Source: Betaproteobacteria bacterium (GTDB taxonomy: Bacteria; Pseudomonadota; Gammaproteobacteria; Burkholderiales; SG8-41). Taken from it: a DNA stretch of 47,426 bases. Positions 18,383 to 26,795 of this stretch are shown here, piece by piece. The position numbers and the translations under genes are program-made. How positions within the stretch are numbered: position 1 is the first letter of the stretch; every line of letters begins with the position of its first letter. Where the stretch lies: positions 1-47,426 of the forward strand of contig JAKFUS010000007.1 in NCBI GenBank assembly GCA_021732605.1. The letters run 5' to 3'. Under the pieces are notes generated by a model, which saw only the letters and a program-made list of their open reading frames with translations, had not been told where the DNA came from and did no database searches.

Positions 18383-18691
18383 TCAGGTGTTCGCGTCGTG
18401 GAGTGCAGCGAGCAGCTGCTGCCGGGATTCAGCGTCAAGGCTGCGCGAATTAAGTACGAAGCTGCGCAGGGTTACTGCCTGCGGATATTCGGCGCGCAGC
18501 GCGTTGAAACGGCCGAGTTCGGCGAGTAATTCCGCGCGTTCCTCAAGCAGGCGGTTGAAAAGCGCGTCGCGGGGTGCCGCCGGCACCGGATAGTGGTCGA
18601 TTTCCGCACACAGCCGCAGCTTGCGCGTTTCGAGGGCGCGGGCGATGGCCTCGCAGGTGGCTGTGATCTGGTGGGTCGCGGCGCCGGTCAC
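18383..18691 (-). CDS. Hypothetical helical protein
   Basis: 102-residue open frame from a GTG, between the GNAT gene and msrB and on the same strand. The protein is rich in Leu, Ala, Glu and Arg (LLEERAELLAELGRFNALRAEY) and would be almost wholly helical, perhaps a coiled coil. I do not recognise the family. It fills the gap between neighbours with small spacers, which favours a real gene, but the start has no clear ribosome site. Confidence 0.5.
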   Translation of the reverse strand: MTGAATHQITATCEAIARALETRKLRLCAEIDHYPVPAAPRDALFNRLLEERAELLAELGRFNALRAEYPQAVTLRSFVLNSRSLDAESRQQLLAALHDANT

Positions 18692-18712
18692 AATGCCGGC
18701 AGTGTAATGCGG

Positions 18713-19270
18713 TTAAGCGGTTTTGGGGATGAATTTGAGCGCGACGCCGTTGTTGCACCAGCGCTGCCGGGTGGGGGCCGGGCCATCCTCGAACACGTGG
18801 CCATGATGTCCGCCGCAACGCACGCAGTGGTACTCGATGCGCGTCGTAAACAGCAGGTTGTCCTTCTTGGTGGCGAACGCACCGGGGATGGTCGTGAAAA
18901 AACTCGGCCAGCCGGTACCCGACTCATATTTCATCTCGGAGGTGAATACCGGCAGGTCGCAGCCGGCGCAGGCGAACACCCCCGGACGTTTTTCAGCATT
19001 CAGCGGACTGGTGCCGGCGCGCTCGGTGCCTTCCTCGCGCAGCACGTTGAATTGCGCCTTGTCGAGTCGCTTGCGCCATTCGTCTTTTGACAGTTGCAGC
19101 GGCTCGGTGGGCGCCGGCACCTTGAAGTTTGCAGGCAGCAGTGCGCGCCAGTTTTTCTGCAGAGCTTCGATGTCTTTCATGGTGTTTGCCGTGGCGGCCT
19201 GGGCCGCGTTGAAGAGTGAAGGTCCCAGCGCTACCAGCGCCAGGCTTTGTAAAAATCCGCGTCGTTCCAT
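18713..19270 (-). CDS. msrB: Peptide-methionine (R)-S-oxide reductase, exported
   Basis: 185-residue MsrB that repairs methionine-R-sulfoxide. Zinc is bound by CAGC and CVRCGG, and the catalytic Cys is in RQRWCNNG near the C terminus. The N terminus, MERRGFLQSLALVALG, is a twin-arginine signal (RRxFL), so the enzyme probably acts in the periplasm after folding. The ATG at 19270 has AAGGAGA upstream. The gene stands alone, divergent from the quinone oxidoreductase. Confidence 0.93.
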   Translation of the reverse strand: MERRGFLQSLALVALGPSLFNAAQAATANTMKDIEALQKNWRALLPANFKVPAPTEPLQLSKDEWRKRLDKAQFNVLREEGTERAGTSPLNAEKRPGVFACAGCDLPVFTSEMKYESGTGWPSFFTTIPGAFATKKDNLLFTTRIEYHCVRCGGHHGHVFEDGPAPTRQRWCNNGVALKFIPKTA

Positions 19271-19459
19271 GTTGATTCTCCTTGTTGAAGCTCTGACCGC
19301 GCATTTCGCTGGAAATTCCAGCCGGGCAAGTGTGATTGTCTGCTGCAATGCATGAGTCGCTGCACTCTAGCAGTCCTTACGCGGTGCCGAAAGATGGCAC
19401 GGAAAGAGGCGGGCCGGATGCGCGATAATTCCCGCCTTCCCCGAAAAAAGCGCGTCTTC

Positions 19460-20455
19460 ATGAAAACCATCCAGATTCATCAATATGGTGGTCCCGAAGT
19501 GTTGCAGCGTATCGATGCCCCGGTGCCGGTGGCAGCCCCCGGCACGCTGCTGGTCCGTGTCCATCATGCCGGCATCAACTTCATGGACATCCATACGCGG
19601 CAGGGCAAGTACGAAAAATCGCGGACCTACCCGGTGCGCCTGCCGTGCACGCTGGGCATGGAAGGTGCGGGCGTGGTGGTGGCGGTCGGTGAAGGTGTCA
19701 CCACGCATCAAGCGGGGGGCCGTGTCGCCTGGTGCATCGTCTGGGGCAGTTATGCCGAATACGCGGTGGTGCCGGCGTGGCAGGCGGTGAAGGTGCCGGA
19801 TGCGCTGCCGCTGGACCTCGCGGCGGTGTCGGTATTCCAGGGTTACACCGCGCATTACCTCGCGCATGACGTCGGCCAGCTCGGACCCGGCAAAAGTTGC
19901 CTGGTGCATGCCGCGTCCGGCGGCATCGGCCAGGTATTGATCCAGCTGGCGAAACGCAGCGGCGCACGTGTGTTCGCCACCACCAGTTCGGTGGACAAGG
20001 CCGCGGTGGCGCGTGAACGTGGCGCGGACCTGGTGGTGTTGTATGACAAAGGGCGTTTTGTTGAAGCGGTGCGCGAAGCCACCGGCGGGCAGGGTGTCGA
20101 TGTGGTCTACGACTCGATCGGAAAAACTTCCTTGCGCGACAGTTTTCGTGCGGCACGCACCCGCGGCCTGATCGTCAATTACGGCAACGTGTCGGGATCG
20201 GTGAAGGATCTTGATCCGCTGGAGCTCGGTGAATCCGGTTCCCTGTTCCTGACGCGGCCGCGGCTCGCCGATCATTTGCGCGATGCCGCGGAGATCCGAC
20301 GTCGTGCCGACGATATTTTTGGCGCGCTGCTCGACGGGTCTTTGAAGATCAGCATCGCCGGGCGTTACACGCTGGACAATGTGGAAGAGGCGCATGCCGC
20401 TTTTGAGCAGCGCCGTATGATAGGCAAGCCGGTGCTGGACATCATCAAGCAGTAA
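19460..20455 (+). CDS. Quinone oxidoreductase (zeta-crystallin type)
   Basis: 331-residue zinc-free medium-chain dehydrogenase/reductase of the QorA family, which reduces quinones with NADPH. The NADPH-binding Rossmann motif is AASGGIGQVLIQLAK and the N-terminal GroES-like domain holds VRVHHAGINFMDIHTRQG. Structural zinc cysteines are absent, as expected for this family. The ATG at 19460 gives MKTIQIHQYGG, the usual start; 36 upstream in-frame codons are not conserved-looking. Confidence 0.9.
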   Translation: MKTIQIHQYGGPEVLQRIDAPVPVAAPGTLLVRVHHAGINFMDIHTRQGKYEKSRTYPVRLPCTLGMEGAGVVVAVGEGVTTHQAGGRVAWCIVWGSYAEYAVVPAWQAVKVPDALPLDLAAVSVFQGYTAHYLAHDVGQLGPGKSCLVHAASGGIGQVLIQLAKRSGARVFATTSSVDKAAVARERGADLVVLYDKGRFVEAVREATGGQGVDVVYDSIGKTSLRDSFRAARTRGLIVNYGNVSGSVKDLDPLELGESGSLFLTRPRLADHLRDAAEIRRRADDIFGALLDGSLKISIAGRYTLDNVEEAHAAFEQRRMIGKPVLDIIKQ

Positions 20456-20472
20456 CTGTTTTTATTTGCGGC

Positions 20473-20946
20473 TTATTTGATGCCGAGGCGGTAATCGACG
20501 GTCCATTTGCCGCCGCCGCGACCGATCAGATACAGCATCGGCACCGCCCAGGTCAGGTGCGTGGGCCAAGCATCGGGATAGACAAAAATCTGGATCACTG
20601 CAGTCATGCCGAGAAGCGCGGCAGCAGACAGCCTTGTGCACAAACCCAGCACCAGCAATATCGGGAACAGGTGTTCAGCATACGTTGCCATGTGCGCCGC
20701 GAACTCCGGCGGCAGCAGCGGCAGCTTGTAGTCCTCTGCGAACAGCGTGAACGTGGTGTCCTTGATGCTCAGCAGGCCATCAACCTTGGTGCGCGCCGAA
20801 TAAAAGAAAATCGCGGCAACGGCGATGCGCGAAGCCAGTGCGATCAGGTTGTGGCTGATCCAGCCATTCAGCAGCTCGGTGATGTGGTTCCAGCGTCCGA
20901 TGATTCCGCTGGCAGGCGTGTCGGTCATTGTGGTTGCGGGATTCAT
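20473..20946 (-). CDS. DoxX-family membrane protein of the buf operon
   Basis: 157-residue integral membrane protein of the DoxX family with four hydrophobic helices ([22 protein letters not shown] and following segments). DoxX genes are the usual last gene of operons containing DUF2282, DUF692 and DUF2063 genes, exactly as here. In such operons the role is not established; a redox or electron-transfer function has been proposed for DoxX proteins. The ATG at 20946 has AAGGAAAA upstream and lies 21 bases after bufC. Confidence 0.88.
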   Translation of the reverse strand: MNPATTMTDTPASGIIGRWNHITELLNGWISHNLIALASRIAVAAIFFYSARTKVDGLLSIKDTTFTLFAEDYKLPLLPPEFAAHMATYAEHLFPILLVLGLCTRLSAAALLGMTAVIQIFVYPDAWPTHLTWAVPMLYLIGRGGGKWTVDYRLGIK

Positions 20947-20967
20947 GGATTTTCCTTTTTGTATTCA

Positions 20968-21756
20968 TCAGGCGTTCAGATCAAGACGGCTGAATGCGCC
21001 GGCATCGAGCAGGCTGGCCATCAACTGGCCGAGATCGGCATCGGGTTGCGCTTCGAGTGCGGCCTGCGCCGCATCGGTCACGGTGCCGCCGGCAGCGCAG
21101 GTGTCGAGGAACGCACATCCGGCGCGGTCCAGCGCGCGCCATTGCACGGTATCAAGCGGCCGCGTCAGCAACGCGCCTTCGGCATGCCAATCGATGTCGC
21201 CGTCAACCACAGCGTCGCTGCGGTTGCGTGACCAGATGGTGTAGATCGGCGCGGAACCAAACCAGGCCCAGCGCGTTGCGGCATGCGGTTGCAGTCGCGT
21301 GCGGAAAAAATTGCCTGAGGCGAGTTGCGTCAATGCGGCGGGAATCAATGTGTCTTCAGAGGTAGCGGCATGCACTTCAGTCCAGAAACGATCCAGCCGT
21401 GCGACGCCGGGCAGGTACGACAATTCTGCCGCGGGTTCGAATCGGGCGAGGAAATCGGCGAAGTCCGTGCCGTAATGCAACAGCATCGGCAGCGCGGGCA
21501 GGGCGTCGCGCACGTAAACCTCAGCTGCTGCGCGCAGCCATTCTTCGCCGACCAGACGATTGATTGCCGGGTAGTTGGCTTGCAGTGCATCAATGCAGCC
21601 TTTGAGCACCGTGTTGCGATAGATCGCAAATGCCGGTTGTGCGGTCAGTGTCGCCAGCGCGGGAGATACGGCATCGTTCGTAGCTAGCAACGCCTGCGTG
21701 AAATCATCCTGAAAACGGGCGAGGAGAGTTGTACGGGCGAGAACATCAATCATCAC
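20968..21756 (-). CDS. Bufferin maturation partner (DUF2063, BufC-like)
   Basis: 262-residue protein of the DUF2063/HvfC family. The N-terminal LLARFQDDFTQALL, AFAIYRNTVLKGCIDAL and YPAINRLVGEEW segments are typical of the family. In RiPP clusters this protein binds the precursor and presents it to the DUF692 oxidase. It overlaps the upstream bufB by four bases, which indicates tight translational coupling and a joint role. Confidence 0.88.
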   Translation of the reverse strand: MMIDVLARTTLLARFQDDFTQALLATNDAVSPALATLTAQPAFAIYRNTVLKGCIDALQANYPAINRLVGEEWLRAAAEVYVRDALPALPMLLHYGTDFADFLARFEPAAELSYLPGVARLDRFWTEVHAATSEDTLIPAALTQLASGNFFRTRLQPHAATRWAWFGSAPIYTIWSRNRSDAVVDGDIDWHAEGALLTRPLDTVQWRALDRAGCAFLDTCAAGGTVTDAAQAALEAQPDADLGQLMASLLDAGAFSRLDLNA

Positions 21757-22592
21757 GCAGCCTCCGCCAGCGGGCCGCGCAGTACGGCCGCGGCGCGGTC
21801 ACGCTCGGCGAGCAGCACATCGAATGCGGGCAGGTTGTCGTCGCGCTCGATCAATGTCGGCCGCGCGCCGATGCGGCGGATCAGGCGTTCGTACAGCGCC
21901 CACACCGCCGGAGCCACCGGTGCATCGTGCGAGTCGACCATTAGCGCATCGCCGAGCTTGGGATCCGGCGCATGACCTGCGAGATGGATTTCCATCACTG
22001 CTTCGCCCGGAAAGGCGTCGATGTAATCCTCGGCGGAATAGCTCATGTTGCAGGCGCTGACGTACACATTATTGACGTCGAGCAACAGCCCGCAGCCGGT
22101 GCGGCGGGCTAGTTCGCGCAGGAATTCGGTCTCGCTCCATTCGTGGCCGTAAAGTTTCAGGTAATGCGAGGGGTTTTCGATGGCAATGCGCCGCTGCAGC
22201 GCATCCTGTGTTCGGCAGACATTGCCGGCGATACGTGCCAGTGCTTCCGTGGTGCGCGGAAATGGCAGCAGGTCGGGGTGGTACGCACCGCGCCAGGTGG
22301 ACCAGGCGAGGTGTTCTGAAATGAGTGCGGGCTCGACACGCCGCGCGAGTTCGGTCAGTCTTTTGAGATGTGCTGGATCGGGTTCGGCATCGGCGGCCAG
22401 TGACAGGGCCACGCCGTGCAGTGAAATGGGATGTTTGCCGCGGATGGCTTCCAGCCACGCCAGACGCGGACCGCCGTCCACCATGTAATTCTCGGGGTGC
22501 ACCTCAAACCACAACCCCGCTGAACTGCAGGCCAGCGCCGCATCGTAATGCTGCGGTTTGAGCCCCAGTCCGGCGGTGAGGAAGTTGGTCAT
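21753..22592 (-). CDS. Multinuclear iron oxidase, DUF692 (BufB-like)
   Basis: 279-residue DUF692 protein of the MNIO family, TIM-barrel enzymes with two or three iron ions that oxidatively modify cysteines in RiPP precursors. Likely metal ligands are visible in WFEVHPENYM, LISEHLAWS, RIAIENPSHY, LLLDVNNVYV and MEIHLAGH. It stands directly after the precursor gene and overlaps its partner bufC. In characterised bufferin systems the enzyme converts central precursor cysteines to heterocycles that bind copper; that this holds here is inference from gene order and family. Confidence 0.92.
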   Translation of the reverse strand: MTNFLTAGLGLKPQHYDAALACSSAGLWFEVHPENYMVDGGPRLAWLEAIRGKHPISLHGVALSLAADAEPDPAHLKRLTELARRVEPALISEHLAWSTWRGAYHPDLLPFPRTTEALARIAGNVCRTQDALQRRIAIENPSHYLKLYGHEWSETEFLRELARRTGCGLLLDVNNVYVSACNMSYSAEDYIDAFPGEAVMEIHLAGHAPDPKLGDALMVDSHDAPVAPAVWALYERLIRRIGARPTLIERDDNLPAFDVLLAERDRAAAVLRGPLAEAA

Positions 22593-22626
22593 GGCTGGAG
22601 GTGCGCTTTATGCGTAAGGCCCGTGA

Positions 22627-22905
22627 TTAGATGGCCTTCAGCGAACCGGTGCCGGTCGGGGTTTTGATGCCGGTGCAGGTGCCCTTGGCGACATATTTCC
22701 AGGCATTGCCCTGGTAATCGGCTTTGTTGGTGCCGGCGCAGCTGGTGCCCGGGCCCGCAGCGCAGTCGTTCTTGCCAGCCAGCGAGATGCCGTAGCAGCG
22801 TTCTTTTTCGCCTTTGATCGATGCGCCCTTGTCCTGGGCAATGGCGGCGCCGGAAAACAGGGCGGCGAGGGTGACGGCGGTGATGGCGAGATTACGCGAT
22901 TTCAT
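22627..22905 (-). CDS. Bufferin precursor peptide, DUF2282 (BufA-like)
   Basis: 92-residue exported peptide. A signal peptide runs to about residue 23 (AAIAQ). The mature part is small and holds four cysteines, Cys37, Cys48, Cys56 and Cys77, the layout of bufferin-type RiPP precursors. The middle pair ([11 protein letters not shown]) are the usual modification sites. The ATG at 22905 has AGGAG upstream; a longer frame to 22941 is less likely. It heads the bufA-bufB-bufC-DoxX operon and lies 80 bases downstream of an ECF-type promoter. Confidence 0.9.
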   Translation of the reverse strand: MKSRNLAITAVTLAALFSGAAIAQDKGASIKGEKERCYGISLAGKNDCAAGPGTSCAGTNKADYQGNAWKYVAKGTCTGIKTPTGTGSLKAI

Positions 22906-22984
22906 TTTGATGCTCCTGTGAGTGATCTTGATCGACAGCATGTCCAGGCCGGGATTGGCTTGGAAGGTGCCGCCTGGCAGTTAA

Positions 22985-23010
22985 TTCGCGGCATTGCGGC
23001 ACAAAGTTAC
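22985..23010 (-). promoter_or_regulatory. ECF sigma promoter of the buf operon
   Basis: Read on the minus strand: GTAACT (23010-23005), 16 bases, CGAA (22988-22985). This differs by one base from the two exact GTAACC-N16-CGAA copies near the sigma gene. It would start the bufA message with a leader of about 70 bases. Confidence 0.75.
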
Positions 23011-23125
23011 AGAGAGTTGATGTTTTTCAGTTGTTGTAAGACTGCGAGGCATTGGCCTTGGAATCGGAACGGCGGAGTAGGGGGCGCAGCAGTGACGTTG
23101 TTGCGCTGCGCTCCCCCGGCGTGGC

Positions 23126-24136
23126 TTATTGGAGGCGCCGGCCCAGCGAAACAGCGTAGGCACCGCCCCGTGCCGCCAATACCGGATCCGCGCTCGGGGC
23201 AAGCCCTGCGGGCAGCACGGTGGGCAGGAAAGTTTCGCGGTCGCAAGCCTGGTCGGTGATCTGATTGATGACCAGACGTCCCATGTTGATTTCCGCGCGA
23301 TCCGCCGGCCACGGCTCTGTCGGGTCGGTCAGCTGATCGCCCGGCTGGGCGAGTTGGGCGATGACGTTGAAGGCGACCGCCCCTTTCGCAAGGCGCTCTG
23401 TAAGTTCGGATCGCAGGAAATCCGCACCCTTGGTTTTGGCTTCGTCGTCGGTCAATCCCAGGCGTCCGGCCACAGGTTCGAAACGCCAGCGGATCGCCTG
23501 GGCCTTGCCGCTGGCGTTGGTGGCGACGAATGCATTGGTGCTCCAGTAAGGTACCGATGCGTAACTGGCCGGGACCGGCTGGCTGGCGAGGTACGCGCCT
23601 TGTTTTGTCGTGGCGGGATTGGCCTTTGAGAATGCCGTAATCGCCTCTGGATTCATTTTTCCGGTGGCGGGATCGGGGGCCCGCACTTTAAGGAAATCGA
23701 CGAATTGCTCCGGGGTCTGCGCGAAGAAGTGCGGCGCGGATACGAAAATCCATTCCAGGCGCTCACTGCCATCGGTAATGCGCAGCGCAATGCCACGCAC
23801 GCTTTTGGCATTGTCGGGCGCCTTGGGGTTGCCGCCGCCGACCGAGAAGCGTCCGATGAGCGGTGTGCGTTTGTCAGCCTGGAACATGTTCGCTCGTGTG
23901 ATCGCGGTGGCGCCGGAAGACGCCTCGAATTGACCAGCCACGCAGAATCCCTTGGCATGCGACCCCCGCGCGCCGGCATGACTGCCGAAGACGCCGTTCA
24001 GTGCATCGACAAGTTGTACGGGTGATGGAGCGGTCTGCGCCTGCACGGGCAGGGCAAAACCGGAAATTGCTGTTGCAATTGCGGTGGCAAGAACAGCCGG
24101 CTTTAGGGCAGTGATGGCGAGGGATTTCGGGTTCAT
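23126..24136 (-). CDS. Exported catalase-family peroxidase
   Basis: 336-residue heme protein of the small catalase family (SrpA-like), with a cleavable signal peptide ending near PVQAQ, so it acts in the periplasm. The distal heme histidine lies in RGSHAKGFCVAGQF, and the catalase core continues through IGRFSVGGGNPKAPD, SVRGIALRI and FFAQTPEQFVDFL. It is much shorter than a housekeeping catalase, as is usual for this family, which generally shows peroxidase activity with organic substrates. It has its own ECF-type promoter upstream and lies between the buf operon and the sigma locus, which suggests co-regulation. Confidence 0.92.
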   Translation of the reverse strand: MNPKSLAITALKPAVLATAIATAISGFALPVQAQTAPSPVQLVDALNGVFGSHAGARGSHAKGFCVAGQFEASSGATAITRANMFQADKRTPLIGRFSVGGGNPKAPDNAKSVRGIALRITDGSERLEWIFVSAPHFFAQTPEQFVDFLKVRAPDPATGKMNPEAITAFSKANPATTKQGAYLASQPVPASYASVPYWSTNAFVATNASGKAQAIRWRFEPVAGRLGLTDDEAKTKGADFLRSELTERLAKGAVAFNVIAQLAQPGDQLTDPTEPWPADRAEINMGRLVINQITDQACDRETFLPTVLPAGLAPSADPVLAARGGAYAVSLGRRLQ

Positions 24137-24219
24137 GTACAGAGCTCCGTGATAGATTTTGGGTAATCAGCCGCCCGCGCCAGCCTGGATCGGCTGGACA
24201 CGGGAGGTCTGCAGTGTGA

Positions 24220-24245
24220 TTCGGCCGGGAGCTGCCGTTGGTTGC
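24220..24245 (-). promoter_or_regulatory. ECF sigma promoter of the peroxidase gene
   Basis: Read on the minus strand: GCAACC (24245-24240), 16 bases, CGAA (24223-24220). One base differs from the consensus GTAACC. It lies about 85 bases upstream of the peroxidase ATG. Confidence 0.65.
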
Positions 24246-24269
24246 AGCCGCTTGCAAAAATATTCCGGC

Positions 24270-24632
24270 TTATTCTATCGCGGCGCTGGGGAACACGCTG
24301 CTGCGGTCGTTGGCATAGCTGCGATCCAGGTTGCGCGGCGTGATCGCGGAGTTGGGGAACACGCTGCTGCTGCCGTCGGCATAGCTGCGATCCAAGTTGC
24401 GCGGCGTGGTCCGGCTGGCGTATTGTGCGTCGCCTGCGCCATCTTCACGGGCTGCAGACGGGAACACCGAGTCCGCACCGCTCAGGCCGCTGACAGAGGC
24501 CGGCAGCCGGGCGTTCATCGAGAATCCGCCGTCTTCTTCTGCGGCAGAGGGGAACGGCGAGGCGGCGTGGACGGCGCCGCTAACGGACAGCAGGGCGGTG
24601 GTGATGATGACTGCAAAGTTGCGCTTGAACAT
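24270..24632 (-). CDS. Small secreted repeat protein, FPSAA motifs
   Basis: 120-residue protein with a signal peptide ending about GAVHA. The mature part has four copies of a short motif: SPFPSAAEEDGG, SVFPSAAREDGAG, SVFPNSA and SVFPSAAIE. The last two belong to a 22-residue tandem unit beginning TPRNLDRSYA, encoded by a 66-base direct repeat (24288-24353 and 24354-24419). There is no cysteine and no recognisable domain; it looks disordered. I do not recognise the family. Its promoter exactly matches the sigma signature, so it is likely a member of the same stress regulon. Confidence 0.75.
   Translation of the reverse strand: MFKRNFAVIITTALLSVSGAVHAASPFPSAAEEDGGFSMNARLPASVSGLSGADSVFPSAAREDGAGDAQYASRTTPRNLDRSYADGSSSVFPNSAITPRNLDRSYANDRSSVFPSAAIE
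24288..24419 (-). repeat. 66-base tandem repeat inside the secreted protein gene
   Basis: Two adjacent 66-base units share roughly their first 54 bases with few changes, and the period is a multiple of three. They encode the duplicated TPRNLDRSYA...SSVFP unit. Such in-frame repeats can expand or contract between strains. Confidence 0.85.
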
Positions 24633-24695
24633 TTGTAAATCTCCTGTGCGAGGTTGGTTGACCGGTCCAGCAATTTTGGCCGGTGTGCAGGGTAA

Positions 24696-24721
24696 TTCGC
24701 GTCAGGCAGACCAACGGTTAC
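24696..24721 (-). promoter_or_regulatory. ECF sigma promoter of the secreted repeat protein
   Basis: Read on the minus strand: GTAACC (24721-24716), 16 bases, CGAA (24699-24696), an exact match to the copy serving the sigma gene on the other strand. It lies about 65 bases before the ATG. Confidence 0.8.
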
Positions 24722-24763
24722 GAAATCTGGCAAAATTCGCCGGAAATATTTTCCCGTCAATCT

Positions 24764-24789
24764 GTAACCAATCCCGCCCCAACTACGAA
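24764..24789 (+). promoter_or_regulatory. Autoregulatory promoter of the ECF sigma operon
   Basis: GTAACC (24764-24769), 16 bases, CGAA (24786-24789), placed 17 bases before the sigma start codon. I recall the same hexamer, spacing and tetramer for the SigF promoters of Caulobacter, whose anti-sigma is also NrsF. Self-control of an ECF operon is usual. Confidence 0.82.
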
Positions 24790-24806
24790 TAGAAAGACAA
24801 GGCAGC

Positions 24807-25361
24807 GTGAGTGAGCGTGAAACACAATTGCGGGCGTTGCTGATAGGCGGGCTGGGCGGTGATGAGGCGTCCTATCATGCGTTCCTGAAGAATCTGAGTA
24901 CGCATTTGCGCGGATTTCTGCGGGTGCGCCTCGCCCGGTTGCCGGATGATGTGGAAGATTTGGTACAGGAGACTTTGCTCGCCGTGCACAACCAGCGCCA
25001 TACCTACGATCCCGGACAGCCGCTGACGGCGTGGATCCATGCCATTGCGCGGTACAAGTTAGTGGATCTCTTGCGGCGGCGCGCGGGGCGCGAGGTGCTG
25101 AATGACCCGCTGGATGAAGAACTGCAAGTGTTTGCGGTTTCCGACAATGACGCAGCCGATGCCCGGCGCGACCTCGGCAAACTGCTGGAACAATTGCCCG
25201 ACCGGCAACGACTGCCGATCGTACACATGAAGCTGGAGGGGCTGTCGGTGGCCGAGGCCGCGCGCGCCACCGGCATGTCGGAAGCGGCGGTCAAGGTGGG
25301 CGTGCATCGCGGGCTGAAGGCGCTGGCGGCACTGATAAGGAGTAACGATGAAAACAGATGA
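24807..25361 (+). CDS. ECF RNA polymerase sigma factor (SigF-like)
   Basis: 184-residue group IV sigma factor. Region 2 is recognisable in [17 protein letters not shown] and [19 protein letters not shown], and region 4 in [19 protein letters not shown] followed by the DNA-binding helix. The start is GTG at 24807 with AAGG upstream. It overlaps the nrsF anti-sigma gene by 14 bases. Pairing with NrsF assigns it to the group that includes Caulobacter SigF, which responds to heavy metals and drives bufferin operons. The four matching promoters nearby fit this job. Confidence 0.93.
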   Translation: MSERETQLRALLIGGLGGDEASYHAFLKNLSTHLRGFLRVRLARLPDDVEDLVQETLLAVHNQRHTYDPGQPLTAWIHAIARYKLVDLLRRRAGREVLNDPLDEELQVFAVSDNDAADARRDLGKLLEQLPDRQRLPIVHMKLEGLSVAEAARATGMSEAAVKVGVHRGLKALAALIRSNDENR

Positions 25362-25986
25362 CTTGATTGCGATGCTGGCGGGCGACGCGAATGCGGTGGC
25401 GCCGCGGGTGTGGCAGCCGCGTTACGCGCTGGCGCTGGGCGCCGGCTTGGCCGGCGCGATGCTGCTGATGGTACTGCTGCTCGGCGTGCGGCCGGACATC
25501 ACCGCTGCCGTTCGTTTGCCGATGTTCTGGGTGAAACTCGCTTTTCCGGCGGCGCTGGCCGCGGGGGCGCTGCTCGCCGCGGTGCGCCTGTCGCGTCCCG
25601 GTGTGGCCACCGGTCGCGCCGGGGCCATGCTGGCGGCGCCGGTGTTGGCGATCTGGGTGCTGGCGGCCCTGGCGCTGCTGGGTGCGCCGGGGGACCGCGC
25701 GATGCTGGTCTGGGGCGAGACCTGGGCGGCCTGCCTGGTCAATATTCCGATGCTGTCAGTGCCGGCGTTTGTCGCCGTGTTCTGGGTGATGAAATCCCTG
25801 GCCCCGGTGCGACCTGCGCTGGCCGGCGCGGCGGCGGGGCTGCTGGCCGGCGCAGTGAGCGCAGTGGCCTATGCGCTGCACTGTCCGGAACTGGCGGCGC
25901 CATTTATCGGCCTCTGGTATCTGCTGGGCATGCTGATTCCGGCGGTGCTGGGTGCGCTGATCGGGCCGCGCTTGCTGCGCTGGTAA
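25348..25986 (+). CDS. nrsF: Anti-sigma factor NrsF (DUF1109)
   Basis: 212-residue inner-membrane protein with six hydrophobic helices and a short cytoplasmic N terminus. It holds the cognate ECF sigma factor at the membrane until stress is sensed. Only two cysteines are present, Cys129 (TWAACLVNI) and Cys179 (ALHCPEL), 50 residues apart. In Caulobacter NrsF two cysteines with the same spacing are needed for sensing chromium and cadmium, so the sensing chemistry is probably kept. It overlaps the sigma gene and has GGAG upstream. Confidence 0.93.
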   Translation: MKTDDLIAMLAGDANAVAPRVWQPRYALALGAGLAGAMLLMVLLLGVRPDITAAVRLPMFWVKLAFPAALAAGALLAAVRLSRPGVATGRAGAMLAAPVLAIWVLAALALLGAPGDRAMLVWGETWAACLVNIPMLSVPAFVAVFWVMKSLAPVRPALAGAAAGLLAGAVSAVAYALHCPELAAPFIGLWYLLGMLIPAVLGALIGPRLLRW

Positions 25987-25992
25987 GCGTAA

Positions 25993-26712
25993 TCAGGCGG
26001 CCGGCTTCTTTTTGTCGCCTGATTTGAATGACGGCGCGGCCTGTTTCAGCACAGTCTGTTCCAGAAATTTGGTTGCTTCATCCCGCGTTGCCTGCGATAA
26101 GGTGGCGGCGATTTTTTCCGCCGCTTCACCGTCACCGGCTTCAATGGCATCGAGGAGTGCCTGCCACTGTTTGGCGGAATATTTCTGGTGCGCCACCGAG
26201 GCCAGCGCGAGCCGCGTGTAACGGCTGGTCTGCAGCATCAGTGAAGCCAGCGTCGAGCGCAACCAGTTGTTGGACAGACTTTCGGTCAGCGTACGGTTGA
26301 CCATCAGCGCAACGCGCGTGTATTCAGCGCGGTCTTTGCCGGCGAGCTGTTGCATGCGCGCAATCGGTGCTTTGACTTTGGCGACCAGTTCAGCGCGCTG
26401 CGGGTCTTCGGCGATCCAGCGCGCGCGCAGTCCGACCAGCGCGGCGCGCACCTGGTAGAGCTCCCTGATTTCACGCACTGTGACATCAGTGACCACAGCG
26501 CCGCGGTAGGGCAGGATGGTCACCAGCCCCGCGTGCTGCAGTGAACGCAGCGCGTCGCGGATCGGGCCGTGGCTCAGGCCGAATTCCTTCGACAACAGTG
26601 CTTCAATCAACCGCGATCCCGGTGGATAACTGCCTTCGACAATGCGTTCGGCGAGCGTCGCCGCGACTTTTTCCGGCAGAGTCTGGGTCAGATCGATGGC
26701 GGGTGATGACAT
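25993..26712 (-). CDS. GntR-family regulator, FadR/FCD subfamily
   Basis: 239-residue transcription factor. The N-terminal winged helix has ERIVEGSYPPGSRLIEALLS and GLSHGPIRDALRSLQHAGLV, the GntR hallmark. The helical FCD domain that binds a metal and a carboxylic acid effector follows, and a Lys/Pro-rich tail ends it. It is divergent from the TauD-family gene. A perfect 14-base palindrome in the shared gap is a good operator candidate, so it probably controls the dioxygenase gene and itself. Confidence 0.9.
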   Translation of the reverse strand: MSSPAIDLTQTLPEKVAATLAERIVEGSYPPGSRLIEALLSKEFGLSHGPIRDALRSLQHAGLVTILPYRGAVVTDVTVREIRELYQVRAALVGLRARWIAEDPQRAELVAKVKAPIARMQQLAGKDRAEYTRVALMVNRTLTESLSNNWLRSTLASLMLQTSRYTRLALASVAHQKYSAKQWQALLDAIEAGDGEAAEKIAATLSQATRDEATKFLEQTVLKQAAPSFKSGDKKKPAA

Positions 26713-26795
26713 ATTTTCTTTATGTATTCAATGGCATAACGGCGCGAGATGACGGCAGGCAGTATACCGTCCGGACAGCGCGGATGGAATAATTA

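Noticed and set aside
19296-19325. Possible fifth ECF sigma promoter before msrB
   Set aside because: TTCG is followed after 16 bases by GGCAAG, only three of six matches to GGTTAC, so it is not better than chance.
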